A DNA stretch of 64,000 bases from Azorinus chamasolen (GCA_963576725.1 OY755252.1:51733059-51797058), one strand, 5' to 3'; counted from the stretch's first letter, positions 22,334-32,647 are shown. The notes: generated by a model not told the origin, from the sequence alone. Translations and numbers: made by a program.

Positions 22334-22513
22334 ATGCACTTTAACAAAGTGTCAGCGGACTCTTCCTCTTCACAACCCAACCATATGCATCGACAGGAAA
22401 GCTCACGCACAACATCAACAAGGTCGCGGATGGTTTCGGACCCAATCCCTTTCGGCCTTGGTCGTTTCGGCCAAAATTCGGACCAACACGACAAAGGCAT
22501 ACGCAGATTATAA
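22334..22513 (+). CDS. Unidentified 59-codon ORF inside the 4.25 kb element
   Basis: ATG at 22334 reads MHFNKVSADSSSSQPNHMHR and continues with Ser/Arg/Gln-rich residues, then 'SDPIPFGLGRFGQNSDQHD', stop at 22511-22513. The stretch is richer in CpG than its surroundings. No domain is recognisable. It could be an N-terminal exon upstream of the BEN-like exon (360 bp downstream, same strand) or simply a CpG-rich spacer; an 81-aa ORF on the opposite strand covers the same bases. Confidence 0.25.
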   Translation: MHFNKVSADSSSSQPNHMHRQESSRTTSTRSRMVSDPIPFGLGRFGQNSDQHDKGIRRL

Positions 22514-22870
22514 TCAGCAATATAGACGAGGGTTGATAAAAGGCATTTTAATGAAAATTTCATTAGAAACAAAAATACTTGCAGTGTTTATGAATAATAT
22601 TTTAATGAAGTTCAGTGGTCGTTTGGGCTAATGCAAACTGGATTGACCAATGTTAGCAGATACATTTTCATGAAGATCTACACTGTTTGAAACAGACTTA
22701 CAGTTCACTCTGCAACAATTATATATACAATGTAGTTGAAATCTTTTGCTGATGTCTTGCTGTGACACTTTTAAAAACCCATGTCATGTCTTGAAGTAGA
22801 CTCATCAAGTCTTATATAGTACTTTTTAGTACTGTAGTGTAATGCTTATTGGATTATGTTTAAATTTAAG

Positions 22871-23069
22871 GCTGGCAATATAGATGTTGAGGCAGATCTG
22901 CTACCGGGATATGGTGGAAAGATCTCTGTCCCTCAGCTGGACATCAAAAGGAAGTGACACTGCACTAACTCGCCTGTTATGCAGAGTACTTCTCAGATGA
23001 AGTAATGTCTAGGAGCTCTGTCAGAGGAGAAGCCAGCCCTGGATGGAAGGAGTGTTAACGCCATAACAA
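22871..23069 (+). pseudogene. BEN-domain-like exon, frameshifted
   Basis: After an acceptor ('tttaaatttaag|gctgg') frame 1 reads VEADLLPGYGGKISVPQLD and stops at 22955. Frame 2 continues with SDTALTRLLCRVL. A third frame reads YFSDEVMSRSSVRGE, and finally KPALDGRSVNAI before a donor ('ccataaca|a|gtaaga'). This order (LLPG, then paired aliphatic helix LARxLLxxLF, then the (F)S/T-(D/E)EEL-SSxxG loop, then KPALDP..xxAI) is that of the BEN DNA-binding domain of chromatin and viral proteins. At least two frameshifts and an early stop show decay. The assignment is by eye. Confidence 0.5.
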
Positions 23070-23514
23070 GTAAGATCTAATTCGCATGTGTTTTAATACA
23101 TCTGATAAAGATTCTAATGTATAAAGAATTAGAATATAAAATTAATACAAATATCAACGACAACTATACACCAATACACAATAAGATGGCACAATAAAAA
23201 ATGACTTAAAATACAGGGAATTGAGGCAATAAATCAATAATTTGAGGATGAATGGGGATGAATAAATTCTTTAGGCTGTGAAATACATGATGCAACAACA
23301 TTTAAAAATTATATAACAGGACTTTCATTCTAAGCTGAATATCTCTCACACAAGCTATAGGATTCACACAATTGCTGCTAAATTATTGCTGTTATTCTGT
23401 ACATCAAAAGCAGTACAACTTAACTTTACAGTTGATGAAAGATTCGGTAACCTTTTTACATGTAACTATTAACCTTTTACTTGTTTTCCATTAATAGAAT
23501 TCAATATTCTGTCA
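23070..23514. other. Interior of the 4.25 kb element, nothing recognised
   Basis: AT-rich sequence without repeats; a 128-aa ORF at 23524-23910 downstream shows no domain and overlaps a MITE fragment. Confidence 0.35.
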
Positions 23515-23592
23515 AGCAAATTATTGAGTACACCCAGATTAGATTGCTCCTTCAGAGCTTCTTTATCTGGATCTACACCGTTTGCAAAGATA
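23515..23592. mobile_element. MITE-A/B fragment
   Basis: 'tacacccagattagattgct' ... 'atctggatctacaccgtttg': only the central stem remains. Confidence 0.4.
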
Positions 23593-23910
23593 AATATATT
23601 GGGTACAATTTTTAAAAAAAATCCAACATTTTGCTATATATATCTATATCCGAGTGTCAAACACCTTGGATATAGAGATAAGGTGCAGGGTGAACATCTA
23701 GAAAATTTAAGATCCAAGAATTTTTGCAAAGTTCATCCACAGTCTTTTAAATTCACATCAGGTCTGGTGGGCAAGAATTTAAATATTTACAATGTTCTCT
23801 TTTTTCCTTACATTTCAGAATATGTGCAAGAAAAAAATATGCAAGACTCCAGAGAAAGACTTCATCCAGGCAATCAACCAAAAGTTGAAACCCATGAAAC
23901 CCAGACGTAA

Positions 23911-24178
23911 ATTAAAGAAAATATGTCCATGGGACACAAATGCCTACGCCAGGTTTTTCTAAATTGAACAATCATTATACAATCACCAAATTCAATCAAG
24001 TGTTGGCGAACAGGAAGTAGATGAACGACAGACCTGAAAAGGGGAGACACAGTACAACTCACTACGATTATGCTTCAGAGCAAATATCAAATCATTCCAG
24101 CTTACAAGTCAGGAAATCTTTGACAAAACAAACAGACAACGGTAAAACTTAATGCCCTAAAGGCGGGGGCATAAAAAT
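23911..24178 (+). mobile_element. HLE ('gtccatgggacac' type), copy 1
   Basis: It starts 'aaagaaaatatgtccatggg' and contains 'caggaagtagatgaacgaca', 'gacctgaaaaggggagacac' and 'tatgcttcagagcaaatatc'. The end is 'taatgccctaaaggcggggg' + cataaaaa; the first arm of the hairpin is shortened compared with the copy at 33385-33785. Confidence 0.6.
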
Positions 24179-24444
24179 GATAACACTGCTGCTTATAGTA
24201 GATTGAACACTTGATTTGGCTAGTTGCGCATATATTGTGGATAAACAAGACTTTTCAATTTATAAATGATGAACAATTTACTTTCCAAGATTTTTTTTAT
24301 TTATACATAATGTGCATACATTTTACAATATGTGTATTTGATGGTGAAATTCAGTGATATTTTCATGTTGCTAATAACCAATATCTCAATATAAGGGCTT
24401 CAAATAATAAATGATTAACTGCTGATCTAAGGGACTGATAATGT
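24179..24444. other. No recognisable feature
   Basis: AT-rich interior of the 4.25 kb element. Confidence 0.3.
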
Positions 24445-24535
24445 TTAACCCTCTCCCTAATAATCAAACATTTTCTCATACTGGCAGACAGAGAAGACCA
24501 AGACCAGACAGCTGTCTGGACGACGTACACTAGCT
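24445..24535 (-). mobile_element. MITE-A left-end fragment
   Basis: 'taaccctctccctaataatc' to 'agaccagacagctgtctgg'; it ends where the subterminal zone begins. Confidence 0.5.
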
Positions 24536-24559
24536 GTAACCCCTTAGCCATGGACAGCT

Positions 24560-24975
24560 AGCTGCCCTATAGCCGACATGTATGGGACATCTATGTCCCA
24601 TATAACTGACATATATGTCCCTTAGAACTGACATATATGTCCCATATAACTGACATATATGTCCCTTATAGCTGACATATATGGGACATATATGTCCCAT
24701 ATAACTGATATATGCCCCAGGCATGTGGCATTTACAATCTATATAACTGACATATAAGTCCCATATATGGGGCATATATGTGAGTTGTAGGGCTAGTGCC
24801 CTATAACTCGCATATATGGGGGATATAGGGCTACCTCTTGTATTGACTTCGCATGCTCCCATATATGTGACATATAATGCCCTTATATCTCATTTGCATT
24901 TAAAATCCCAACATGTCCCATATATGTGCCTTATATGCCACATATAAGTCAAACATATATGGGACATATAAGAAT
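24560..24975. repeat. Right subterminal repeat zone
   Basis: At least seven 'acatatatgtccc' words, with 'tataactg' or 'tatagctg' spacers giving a period of about 26 bp at 24585-24720; then looser 'catatatggg' words up to the TIR. Confidence 0.75.
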
Positions 24976-24987
24976 ATTCTGTAAGGG

Positions 24988-25113
24988 ATGTTGAATAATA
25001 AAGGAGGAGTTAGTTGCACAAGAAATTGCTAACGGACGGACGGACAGACGGACGGACGGACGGACGGACGACATGTGCCATACCATAATACGTCCCTTCG
25101 GGCGTATAAAAAT
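24988..25113 (+). mobile_element. HLE with 157-bp units, right part
   Basis: It resumes with 'gttgaataataaaggaggag' (eighth unit start), then 'aattgctaacggacggacgg', an ACGG run and the 3' hairpin ending 'gggcgtataaaaat'. It completes the element begun at 19578. Confidence 0.85.
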
Positions 25114-25134
25114 GAAAGTAGCGTAACACAAGCA

Positions 25135-25859
25135 AACAAGAGCCCGTGTGTCTGAGCATTATACGCCCTAAGTCTGTGCTGTCGTAATATGCACATTATT
25201 AATTTTGAGTTCAAAGTCAATGTGATCTTGACTTTTGACCCCAATGACTTCAAACTCAATAGGGGTCATCTACTAGCCATAACCAACCTTCCTACTAGGT
25301 ATGAAGACAGCTCACCTAATATTTATCAAGTTATTGAGCAGACAAATGTTTTGAGTTGAAGGTCATGGTGACCTTTGACCAACTGACCTCAAAATGAATA
25401 TGGGTCATCTACTTGCCATGATCAACCTTCCTACTAAGTATGAAGACAGCACACCTAATACTTATCAAGTTATTGAGCGGAAGGAATTTTGAGTTGAAGG
25501 TCACATTGACCTTGACCTTTGACCGAGTGACCTCAAAATCTATAGCGGTCATCTACTGACCATGACCAACCTTCCATCTAAGTATGAAGACAGCACACCT
25601 AATACTTATCAAGTTATTGAGCAGACAATATTTTTGAGTTGAAGGTCACTGTGACCTTGACTTTTGACCAACTGACCTAAAAATCTATAGGGGTCATCTA
25701 CTAGCCATGACCAACCTTCCTACTAAGCATGAAGACAGCAGACCCAATAGTTGTCAAGTTATTGAGCAGACAACGGTGTGGCTAATGGATGGACAGACAG
25801 ACGGATGGACGAGCACCATACCATAATACGACCGAAGTTACCTTTGGGCGTATAAAAAT
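25135..25859 (+). mobile_element. HLE with four TGACCT units, copy 2
   Basis: 5' end 'aacaagagcccgtgtgtctg' and 'gcattatacgccc'. Units at 25222, 25368, 25507 and 25651 (about 143 bp). The 3' end is 'taatacgaccgaagttacct' + ttgggcgtataaaaat, unlike copy 1 at 13812 although the core is the same, so core and terminus have been exchanged between families. Confidence 0.75.
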
Positions 25860-25879
25860 GCGGAATCCGCATTAAAGCC

Positions 25880-26560
25880 AGATTTTTCAACTGAAAGACC
25901 TTCACACAAGCTATCTGCATACCAAATATAAATTAACTACAACGAAATTTAATAACAGCCAAGTTTTCAAAATAGTGACCTTGACCTGATTTCAGGTATC
26001 TTTACAGTATGTCATTTGTAAGGTCCTTACCAAAGCTATCTGAATACCATATGTGAATTGCCTAGCGTTCGTGGATCAGAAATTATAGCAAAATGTTAAA
26101 GTTTTTTAAAAACAGCAAAGTTTTCAAATTAGTGACCTTGACCCAATTTCACGGATCCTTGTATCAACTGAACGGCCTTCACCAAAGCTATCTCCATACT
26201 ATATGTGAATTGTCTAGCATATTAGGTGGTTCAGAAGTTAAAGACAAAATGTTGAAGTTTTTCAATGATGGTCAACTTGTCAAAATAGTGACCTTGACTT
26301 AATTTCAAATATCTTTATATCAACTGAAAGGCCTTTACCAAAGCCATCCGTATACCAATGATGAACTGCCTAGCATTTGTAGTTCAGAAGTTATAGGCAT
26401 GTTAATGTTTGTTAAAAACGGCAAAGTTTTCAAATAGTGACCTTGACCTTTATGTATCCTTGTATCAAGTGAAAGGCCTTCACACAAGCTATCTGCATAC
26501 TAATTACAAATTGTCTAGCTTAAGTAATTCAGAAGTTATAAGCAATGTTAAAGTTTTGTT
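25880..26560 (+). mobile_element. HLE-type array, four units of 150-157 bp
   Basis: Units are anchored by 'tagtgaccttgac' at 25973, 26130, 26285 and 26435, and contain 'aactgaaaggccttcaccaa', 'gctatctgcatacca' and 'gcctagcatttgtagttcag'. No 3' hairpin was found after 26560. A two-unit relative is at 36050-36310. Confidence 0.6.
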
Positions 26561-26829
26561 AACGTCAGAAATAAACTGGAGAAAACAAATCAATTGTGTA
26601 ACTGGAATTTTCTGCAAACAAGAATTCGCTTAGTAAACTAGTTCAGGCATTTATGTACAAGTGCAACTTGACTGGCAATATGCAAACACCTGGAATCCAG
26701 ATGATACACTGAGTAAATTGGCATATCATCAAAATCCAACAGTCGGTCAATAATTTATCAAAAACTAAGAAGCAAAACTTGTGGTACAGCAGAGATCGAG
26801 TCAACATTATTTTTTCAGCATGATTTAGG
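26561..26829. other. Spacer, nothing recognised
   Basis: AT-rich, no family recognised. Confidence 0.3.
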
Positions 26830-27058
26830 TTAACCCTTTTCCTGTTTAATATTCATGCAAGGAAAATAACATCATGAATATGTAATGGCTGAATTTTTAT
26901 GATGGCTTAATTATGTACACAGGCTGTTTTGGCTCAGGCGGAAACTGTAGAATCAGATCTATATTAAACCATAAACAAAGCCTGATCAGACAGTTTTTAT
27001 AGCAGCTGTTTGATCTGGTTCCACTGTGTTAAGGTATTTATATGAAGGAAAGGGTTAA
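26830..27058 (+). mobile_element. MITE-A copy 8, TTAA at both ends
   Basis: TTAACCCTTTTCCTGTTTAA at the left and 'tatgaaggaaagggttaa' at the right, 229 bp including both TTAA. The central hairpin is weak ('gacagtttttatagcagctg'). Confidence 0.8.
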
Positions 27059-27130
27059 TGCAGCACATAGAGCTGTCTAATCTCTAACCAGACACTGCCA
27101 TCCATGAGATTGTTGATAGACATGGTAATT
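27055..27130 (-). CDS. Weak candidate exon (minus strand)
   Basis: On the minus strand a strong polypyrimidine-AG acceptor ('ccgtctctctccacccccag') precedes a frame reading ITMSINNLMDGSVWLEIRQL and closing on the TTAA of the neighbouring MITE. A donor 'gttaga' lies inside at about 27088. Short, no homology recognised; could be chance. Confidence 0.2.
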
Positions 27131-27377
27131 CTGGGGGTGGAGAGAGACGGAAATAATTTGTTACAATGTTAAAAACAAAAAGAAAACGGAAATTAACCTA
27201 TGGTAGACATACTCGAAGAGATAAACAGCTGTTAAGGTCCCGATCAGATGTGAGTAAATGCATGTGGTAACATTCAATTATAATAGTCCAAGCTGACTAA
27301 ACAAACAACTCTTCACCCCTATACTCCACTGAAACAAAAAAGTCTGCTCATGTACATGACTACAGTAGAACCTCACT

Positions 27378-27597
27378 GAACACACTCTCTCATATAAACA
27401 TTTGCAAACAGAGTATACCCAGATCAGACAGTTGCTATAGGAGCCGTCTGATCAGGGTCTGCTCTGTTTGCTAATGGAATTCGAAAGATTTATTTCTTTA
27501 CTTTCTTAAAAGACTACAATGATACACATTCCATTGTTTTGTCCATGAATAGTAGGTATTGAAATTTGGAATAAACATAGAACAGGGAAAGGGTTAA
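27378..27597 (-). mobile_element. MITE-A2 copy
   Basis: Left end decayed ('acactctctcatataaac'), central hairpin well kept, A2-specific 'ccatgaatagtaggtattga' and right end 'catagaacagggaaagggtt'. A pogo-like 'acagtagaacctcactgaac' lies just upstream at 27363. Confidence 0.75.
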
Positions 27598-27788
27598 GCG
27601 GCCATCAAAATGGTCTAACTATGAGTCTGTAAGGCAGGTGGTAGCTTAACACATGTCAAAAGTAATTCAGAAAGCTTTCTGCATTATTTTGACCCTGCAA
27701 TTAAGCAAGCACTTGTTCTTAGAGACTCCAATGTTTATTCATTATACGATCACTATAGGCAGGTTTTACTGTACTCTAACATTAAACA

Positions 27789-28040
27789 ATAGCCGCGTGC
27801 CGCACCTACACTCATCTAATTTGGTGCTTGTCCACTGCATACACTTCTCCTCATAGAGACCTACCAACCTATGAAGTTTCATGTTGATACCTCTTATACT
27901 TTTTGATTAATCAGCTACATTAAAGATTTTGCACACTGCCACCGACAACAACACCAATGCCTACAACTACGACAACGCCTACGACCCAGTGATCACAATA
28001 GCTTGACATTTTTCTTCGAAAACAAACGAGCTACTAAATT
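27789..28040 (+). mobile_element. HLE ('gccgcatgcggc' type), copy 2
   Basis: 5' 'aatagccgcgtgccgcacc', then 'atgaagtttcatgttgatac', a microsatellite-like 'acgacaacgcctacgaccc', and the 3' tail 'gtgatcacaatagctt' ... 'ttcttcgaaaacaaacgagc'. Short, with no tandem core. Confidence 0.5.
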
Positions 28041-28369
28041 GATGAACCATTTCATGTCAGAAAGTCAGCATTATACGGTTATTAGTTCAAAGAGTTCTTA
28101 AGTAATGTCAATCCGCTTAGTTGTTGTTAGTCGTGGCAAATGAGTTATTATATGGATCTGACAGAAGATTGACATCATAGACTGAGGGCAAAAATAACCA
28201 CATTCTATGGATAAATTTGCAAACTCATTTAAAATTAACCCTCTACTCCAGAAATATTGACACTATGAGGTTAGAAAATGTGTCTGAAAACCAAAAAAAC
28301 TTCTAGGTACTAATCCCAATAGAATTATCACTGAATGTTAAAAAAAAAAAATCCTGCAAAAACAATTTG

Positions 28370-29525
28370 AACAAGAGATGTCACAGTCACGTGACAAATG
28401 CCCCCAAAAATTGTACCATGTGACCTTGACATTTGAACCATGGACCAGGGAGTTGACACATCGTCTTTGTAAGGTGAACATTTGTGCCAGGTTCCTTTGA
28501 AATCCATTCACAGATAAACAAGTAATTGTACCCTGTGACCTTGACCGTTGACATATGGACCAGGGAGCTGAACACGACACATCGTCATTGTCTGGTGAAC
28601 ATCTGTGCCAAGTTATATTGAAATCCATTGATAGATAAAAATGTTACAGACCGGACACGAAATTTGTGACGAAGTAATTGTATTCTGTGACCTTGACCTT
28701 TGACCCATGGACCAGGGAGTTGAAAGTGACACATCGTCTCTGTCTGGTGAACATTTGAGCCAAATCATATTGAAATCCATTGATATATTAAGAAGTTACA
28801 GACCGGACACGAAATTTGTGACAAAGTAATTGTACCCTGTGACCTTGACCTTTGACCTATGGACCAGGGAGTTGAAAGCGACACATCGTCTTTGTGTGGT
28901 GAACATTTGTGCCAAGTTATATTGAAATCCATTGATAGATAAAGAAGTTACAGACCGGACACGAAATTTGTTACGAAGTTATTTTACCCTGTGACCTTGA
29001 CCTTTGACCCATGGACCTGGGAGTTGAACGCGACACATCGTCTTTGTGTGGTGAGCATTTGTGGCAAGTTATATTGAAATCCATTGATAGATAAAGAAGT
29101 TACAGGCCGGACACGAAATTTGTGACAAAGTAATTGTACCCTGTGACCTTGACCTTTGACCTATGGACCTGGGAGTTGAACGCGACACATTGTCTTTGTG
29201 TGGTGAACATTTGTGCCAAGTTATATTGAAATCCATTGATAGATGAAGAAGTTACAGACCGGACACGAAATTTGTGACAAAGTAATTGTACCCTGTGACC
29301 TTGACCTTTGACCCATGGACCAGGGAGTTAAATGCGACACATCGTCTCTGTCTGGTGAACATTTGTGGCAAGTTATATTGAAATCCATTGATAGATAAAG
29401 AAGTTACAGACCGGACACGAATTTGGGACGGATGGAAGGACAGACGGACAGACGGACAGACAGACGGACGGACGGAAAGACGGACAATGCGATTACTATA
29501 TGCCCGCCTTTGGGGGCATAAAAAT
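28370..29525 (+). mobile_element. HLE with seven 152-bp TGACCT units
   Basis: 5' end 'aacaagagatgtcacagtca' with the palindrome gtcacgtgac. Units are anchored by 'gtgacc' at 28420, 28535, 28687, 28839, 28991, 29143 and 29295; the last five spacings are exactly 152 bp. Each unit holds 'accctgtgaccttgaccttt', 'gcgacacatcgtctttgtg' and 'acagaccggacacgaaattt'. The end is a (GACGGACA)n run and the hairpin 'tgcccgcctttgggggcata' + aaaa. Confidence 0.85.
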
Positions 29526-29554
29526 TAGCAAAAAGGTCTGCACTATGATTTCCC

Positions 29555-29705
29555 TAAGTTTACCATGGCCAAATATTCGTATTTTCATTATTATCATAAG
29601 CAAACAGAGCGGTCCCTGATCAGATGGTTCTTACAAGAGCTGTCTGATCTCGGTCAACTCTGTTTGCAAAGGCATATAATTTAAAGGCGCATTTATAGAA
29701 AGGCC
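29555..29705 (+). mobile_element. MITE-A right half
   Basis: From 'catggccaaatattcg' through 'gcaaacagagcggtccctga' and 'gttcttacaagagctgtctg' to 'ggcgcatttatagaaagg'. The left half is missing; it follows directly on the HLE that ends at 29525. Confidence 0.65.
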
Positions 29706-29860
29706 CATTTATGGTTGTTCCAAGATGCTATTTTATGTACTTGTAAAGCGTGTTTTAAGTGATCAATTAATAAAATTTGTACCCTAATTTTCAAAATAAA
29801 GGTGTAATGTACCAGGAATTTACATGCATATCAACTGGAAAATTATTGGACCCTATTGCT

Positions 29861-30078
29861 TTAACCCTTTCCCAGAAATACTAAATGTCGTAAATGACAT
29901 CATGAGTATTTATCAGGTTATTTATGTTCACTAGAATTTTTGATATTGATAGAAACAATGCCAGGAGTCAGATCTATTATTTCATAATAAATAGAGCAGA
30001 CCCTATAGGGGTCATCTGAATTGGATCTACTCTGTTTGCAATCGTGTGAAAAAGCATTTATATGAGGGAAAGGGTTAA
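29861..30078 (+). mobile_element. MITE-A copy 9, TTAA at both ends
   Basis: TTAACCCTTTCCCAGAAATA to 'tatgagggaaagggttaa', 218 bp. The central stem is shortened to 'gaccctataggggtc'. Confidence 0.8.
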
Positions 30079-30156
30079 CTATGTTTAGATTCAGAGTCTA
30101 CAATTCTGAATTAAACTAGACGCTGGAATAATATTCCCTTTGCTGTAAGACTTATA

Positions 30157-31197
30157 CCCCCATTCCACTAGGTGGCGCTCTATACTCTGAAGGAGCGCCA
30201 TAGATCTCCTCAGGATGGGACTATATAGGGGTACTTACGATCCGATTACTAACAGATAACACCCCATTGACAATACAGTGACGATCTGTATGATCCGATA
30301 GCGACTTGATAGCACTTTATTGCCACCCAATCTCCCAAAATGTTGCAACCTTGCATGATCAGTTTTCACTCCATTGGTGAGTAAGATACGATCCAATGTG
30401 CTCTTTTGGCGTTCCGAGTGCGATCACTGCGATCTATGGCACTAGATCCGATAGCGATCTCAGAGACCTATGGAGATCCATTATCGCTCTAAATAATTTT
30501 TGCACTCTAGGCGATCCGATTGTGGTTATATCCTATAAATACCTTGGCGTACTACAGCGCTCATCAGTTTTATGCTCAACTGGCAGCAGAGGAGTAAGTT
30601 ATAGGCCAATAGAAATTGTATAAGAATAACTTCTATTCCACCATGAACCCTACAGATGCTGCCGCATTTCAAGTTCTTTTCTATTTGATGAATCATGCCA
30701 TAGTCAACCCAACAGCTAGCTATTCTGGCCCAGTGACTTGGAAAAAGGAGGACAAGGAAGGCCTGTTGGGCGAGACCCTGATTGGCTGCTGAAAGACTTC
30801 AATATGGCCAATATGCCACACTCATGGAAGAATTGAGGGCAGGACACAGATTTTTTTTCCACATCTTATTAGATCACCATATTGCGCGAAGGATTGAGAG
30901 GCCAACTTTCTTGGAGACCGGTTGCTCTTGAAAGCGATCCAATTATGATCTTGGTGATCAAGTAGCACGCCAATGGCGATTCAAGCGATTAAATAAAGAT
31001 CTGATGGCGTTCTGGAAAGAGTGCCAAGGGTGCAGAGGGGTGGACTGAGGGTGATCATGGAGATCTGTTAGAGAACAGTTAGAGATCAGTTCTCTAACAT
31101 ATCTCCATGAGATCAGTTAGTGCTTTTCGTGGCGGTCTATATAGTGTTCTGTAGCGCTCTCACAGTGCACTGTAGAGCTTTGCCTAGTGGAAAGGGG
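30157..31197 (+). mobile_element. PIF/Harbinger-like element, internally deleted
   Basis: TIRs: left 'cccccattccactaggtgg', right (reversed) 'cccctttccactaggcaa', bounded by a 3-bp ATA duplication (30154-30156, 31198-31200). Three-base duplications are usual for PIF/Harbinger. The subterminal regions are rich in 'cgatccgatagcgatc' and 'gagatcagttctctaac' words. Length is 1041 bp, against about 3-5 kb for autonomous relatives. It contains the transposase relic described next. Confidence 0.65.
30643..30931 (+). pseudogene. Harbinger-type transposase, N-terminal relic
   Basis: ATG at 30643 in good context ('ccaccATGaac') reads MNPTDAAAFQVLFYLMNHAI and on to WKKED. After a frame change near 30735 the other frame reads RRTRKACWARP, a TGA in place of an expected Trp codon, then LAAERLQYGQYATLMEELRA and RFFFHILLDHH. 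The pattern 'W-RPW-..R..-GQY-TLM-ELR' is the N-terminal signature of animal Harbinger transposases. The reading ends at TGA 30929-30931; the catalytic DDE domain and the Myb-like partner gene are absent. Non-functional. Confidence 0.6.
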
Positions 31198-31569
31198 ATA
31201 TAATCTTGTGTTTTAAGAGAAATATGATCTGAGCGACATTATATAAATATCACATCCCATGCAGGGTGACAGCACATATTGTAAATCTAATATTGGTAAT
31301 GTCAATCGAGGCCGAAATGGACATTATCTAATACCATATCGAGGGTTGACAATATGTGTTGTCACTCTCCATGGGATGCAATATTTAATCTATTATACAG
31401 AACATGACAATCAATTTCATCAGCAAATAAAAATATTTATTCAATGGCAACAATAAACAGTTTTTTTTCCAAAAACAATTAGAGTGTCTACCAACTTGGA
31501 TCAAAATCCTGATCTGCACAGGATCCTAACTGTTAGCATAGGTCATCACAAATTTGTTAATGAGCGGAG

Positions 31570-31735
31570 TTAAATTTTGCTCCCCCCCCCCCCCCCTCGT
31601 ATAAATGCCTTTTCAAGCATTTGCATACAGAGTAAATTCAGATCAGAAGGCTATAGGAGCCGTTTGATCAGGGTCTGCTCTGTTTGCTTTTGACAATACA
31701 TAGATGTCTACAGACCCTTCAGAGAGAATCTTTAG
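31570..31735 (-). mobile_element. MITE-A left half with expanded C run
   Basis: The TIR 'taaccctttcccctc' has become 'taaattttgct' + 15 C (31582-31596) + 'tcgtataaatgcc'. The central hairpin follows with 'gaaggctataggagccgttt'. The right end is lost before the HLE at 31757. Confidence 0.65.
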
Positions 31736-31756
31736 ATAATCAATTTTCAATTTAAA

Positions 31757-32470
31757 ACATGTGGGCCATGATAGCCCTGGATCGCTCAAAGGGTAATAAC
31801 TCCTAAATGCCACCAGTGATCTGGAAAAGTAATACATGGAAACAATGCCCCAGTTATAACAAATATTCATGTTGAGTTTCATTGAATTTTGTCAATCCGT
31901 TGGAGATATATAGCATTGGACGGGAAAAATGTCATTTTTGCTTACAAAAGGGCAATAACTCCTAAATGCCACAAACGATCTGGAAAAGTAATACATGGGA
32001 ACGATGCCCCCGTGATAACAACTATTCATGTCGAGTTTCACTGAATTCTGTCAATCCGTTACAGAGATAAGGCATCAGACGGAAAAAATAGGTCATTTTT
32101 GCATATCAAAGGGCAATAACTCCTAAATACCACAAGTGATCTGGAAAAGTAATACATGGGAGCGATGCCCCAGTGATAACAAATATTCATGTCTAGTTTC
32201 GTTAAATTCTGTCAGTCTGTTACAGAGATATGGCATCGGACGGAAAAAAATATGTCATTTTTGCGTATAAAAGGGCAACAACTCCTAAATGCCGCACGTG
32301 ATCTGGAAAAGTAATACATGGGAACGATGCCCAAATGATAACAAATATTCATGTTGAGTTACATTGAATTCTGTCAATCTGTTACAGAGATATGACATCG
32401 GACGGAAAGTGGACGGACGGACGGAAGGACGGACAAACCCAAAACAATATCCCTCTGCCTTTGGCAGGGG
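31757..32470 (+). mobile_element. HLE with four 160-bp units
   Basis: 5' 'catgtgggccatgatagccc' and 'ggatcgctcaaa'. Units at 31791, 31950, 32111 and 32273 begin 'gggcaataactcctaaatgc' and contain 'gatctggaaaagtaatacat'. The end is a (GGAC)n run and the hairpin 'atccctctgcctttggcagg' + ggat. The final 'taaaaa' is replaced by 'aacaattc'. Confidence 0.75.
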
Positions 32471-32647
32471 ATAACAATTCATTAGCGTGCATTAAAGTTA
32501 ATTGCAAGCAGAATATCGCAGAATTTGTTCATCAATATATGTCATGGCAGTATATTATGACCACTCTAAAATCTCTCATTACATACTTCCTTCCAACAGC
32601 ATTATACAATTATCTGACAAGCCATATTACCAATCAGAATAACGACA

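Larger units (their letters stand above)
20734..24987. mobile_element. 4.25 kb TIR-bounded transposon, 2-bp AT duplication
   Basis: It splits a 157-bp HLE array, so its limits are exact: CCCTTAC at the left and GTAAGGG at the right, flanked by AT on both sides (20732-20733, 24988-24989). Reading one base further out gives an 8-bp perfect TIR TCCCTTAC/GTAAGGGA. Long subterminal zones (20755-20990, 24560-24975) are filled with 'gacatatatgtcccatata', 'cagttatatg' and 'ccatataagg' words in opposite orientations. The inside holds a BEN-like exon relic, a 59-codon ORF, MITE fragments and an HLE. Two-base AT duplications are reported for some Harbinger relatives (ISL2EU group), but no transposase was recognised, so the superfamily is open. 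Confidence 0.65.
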
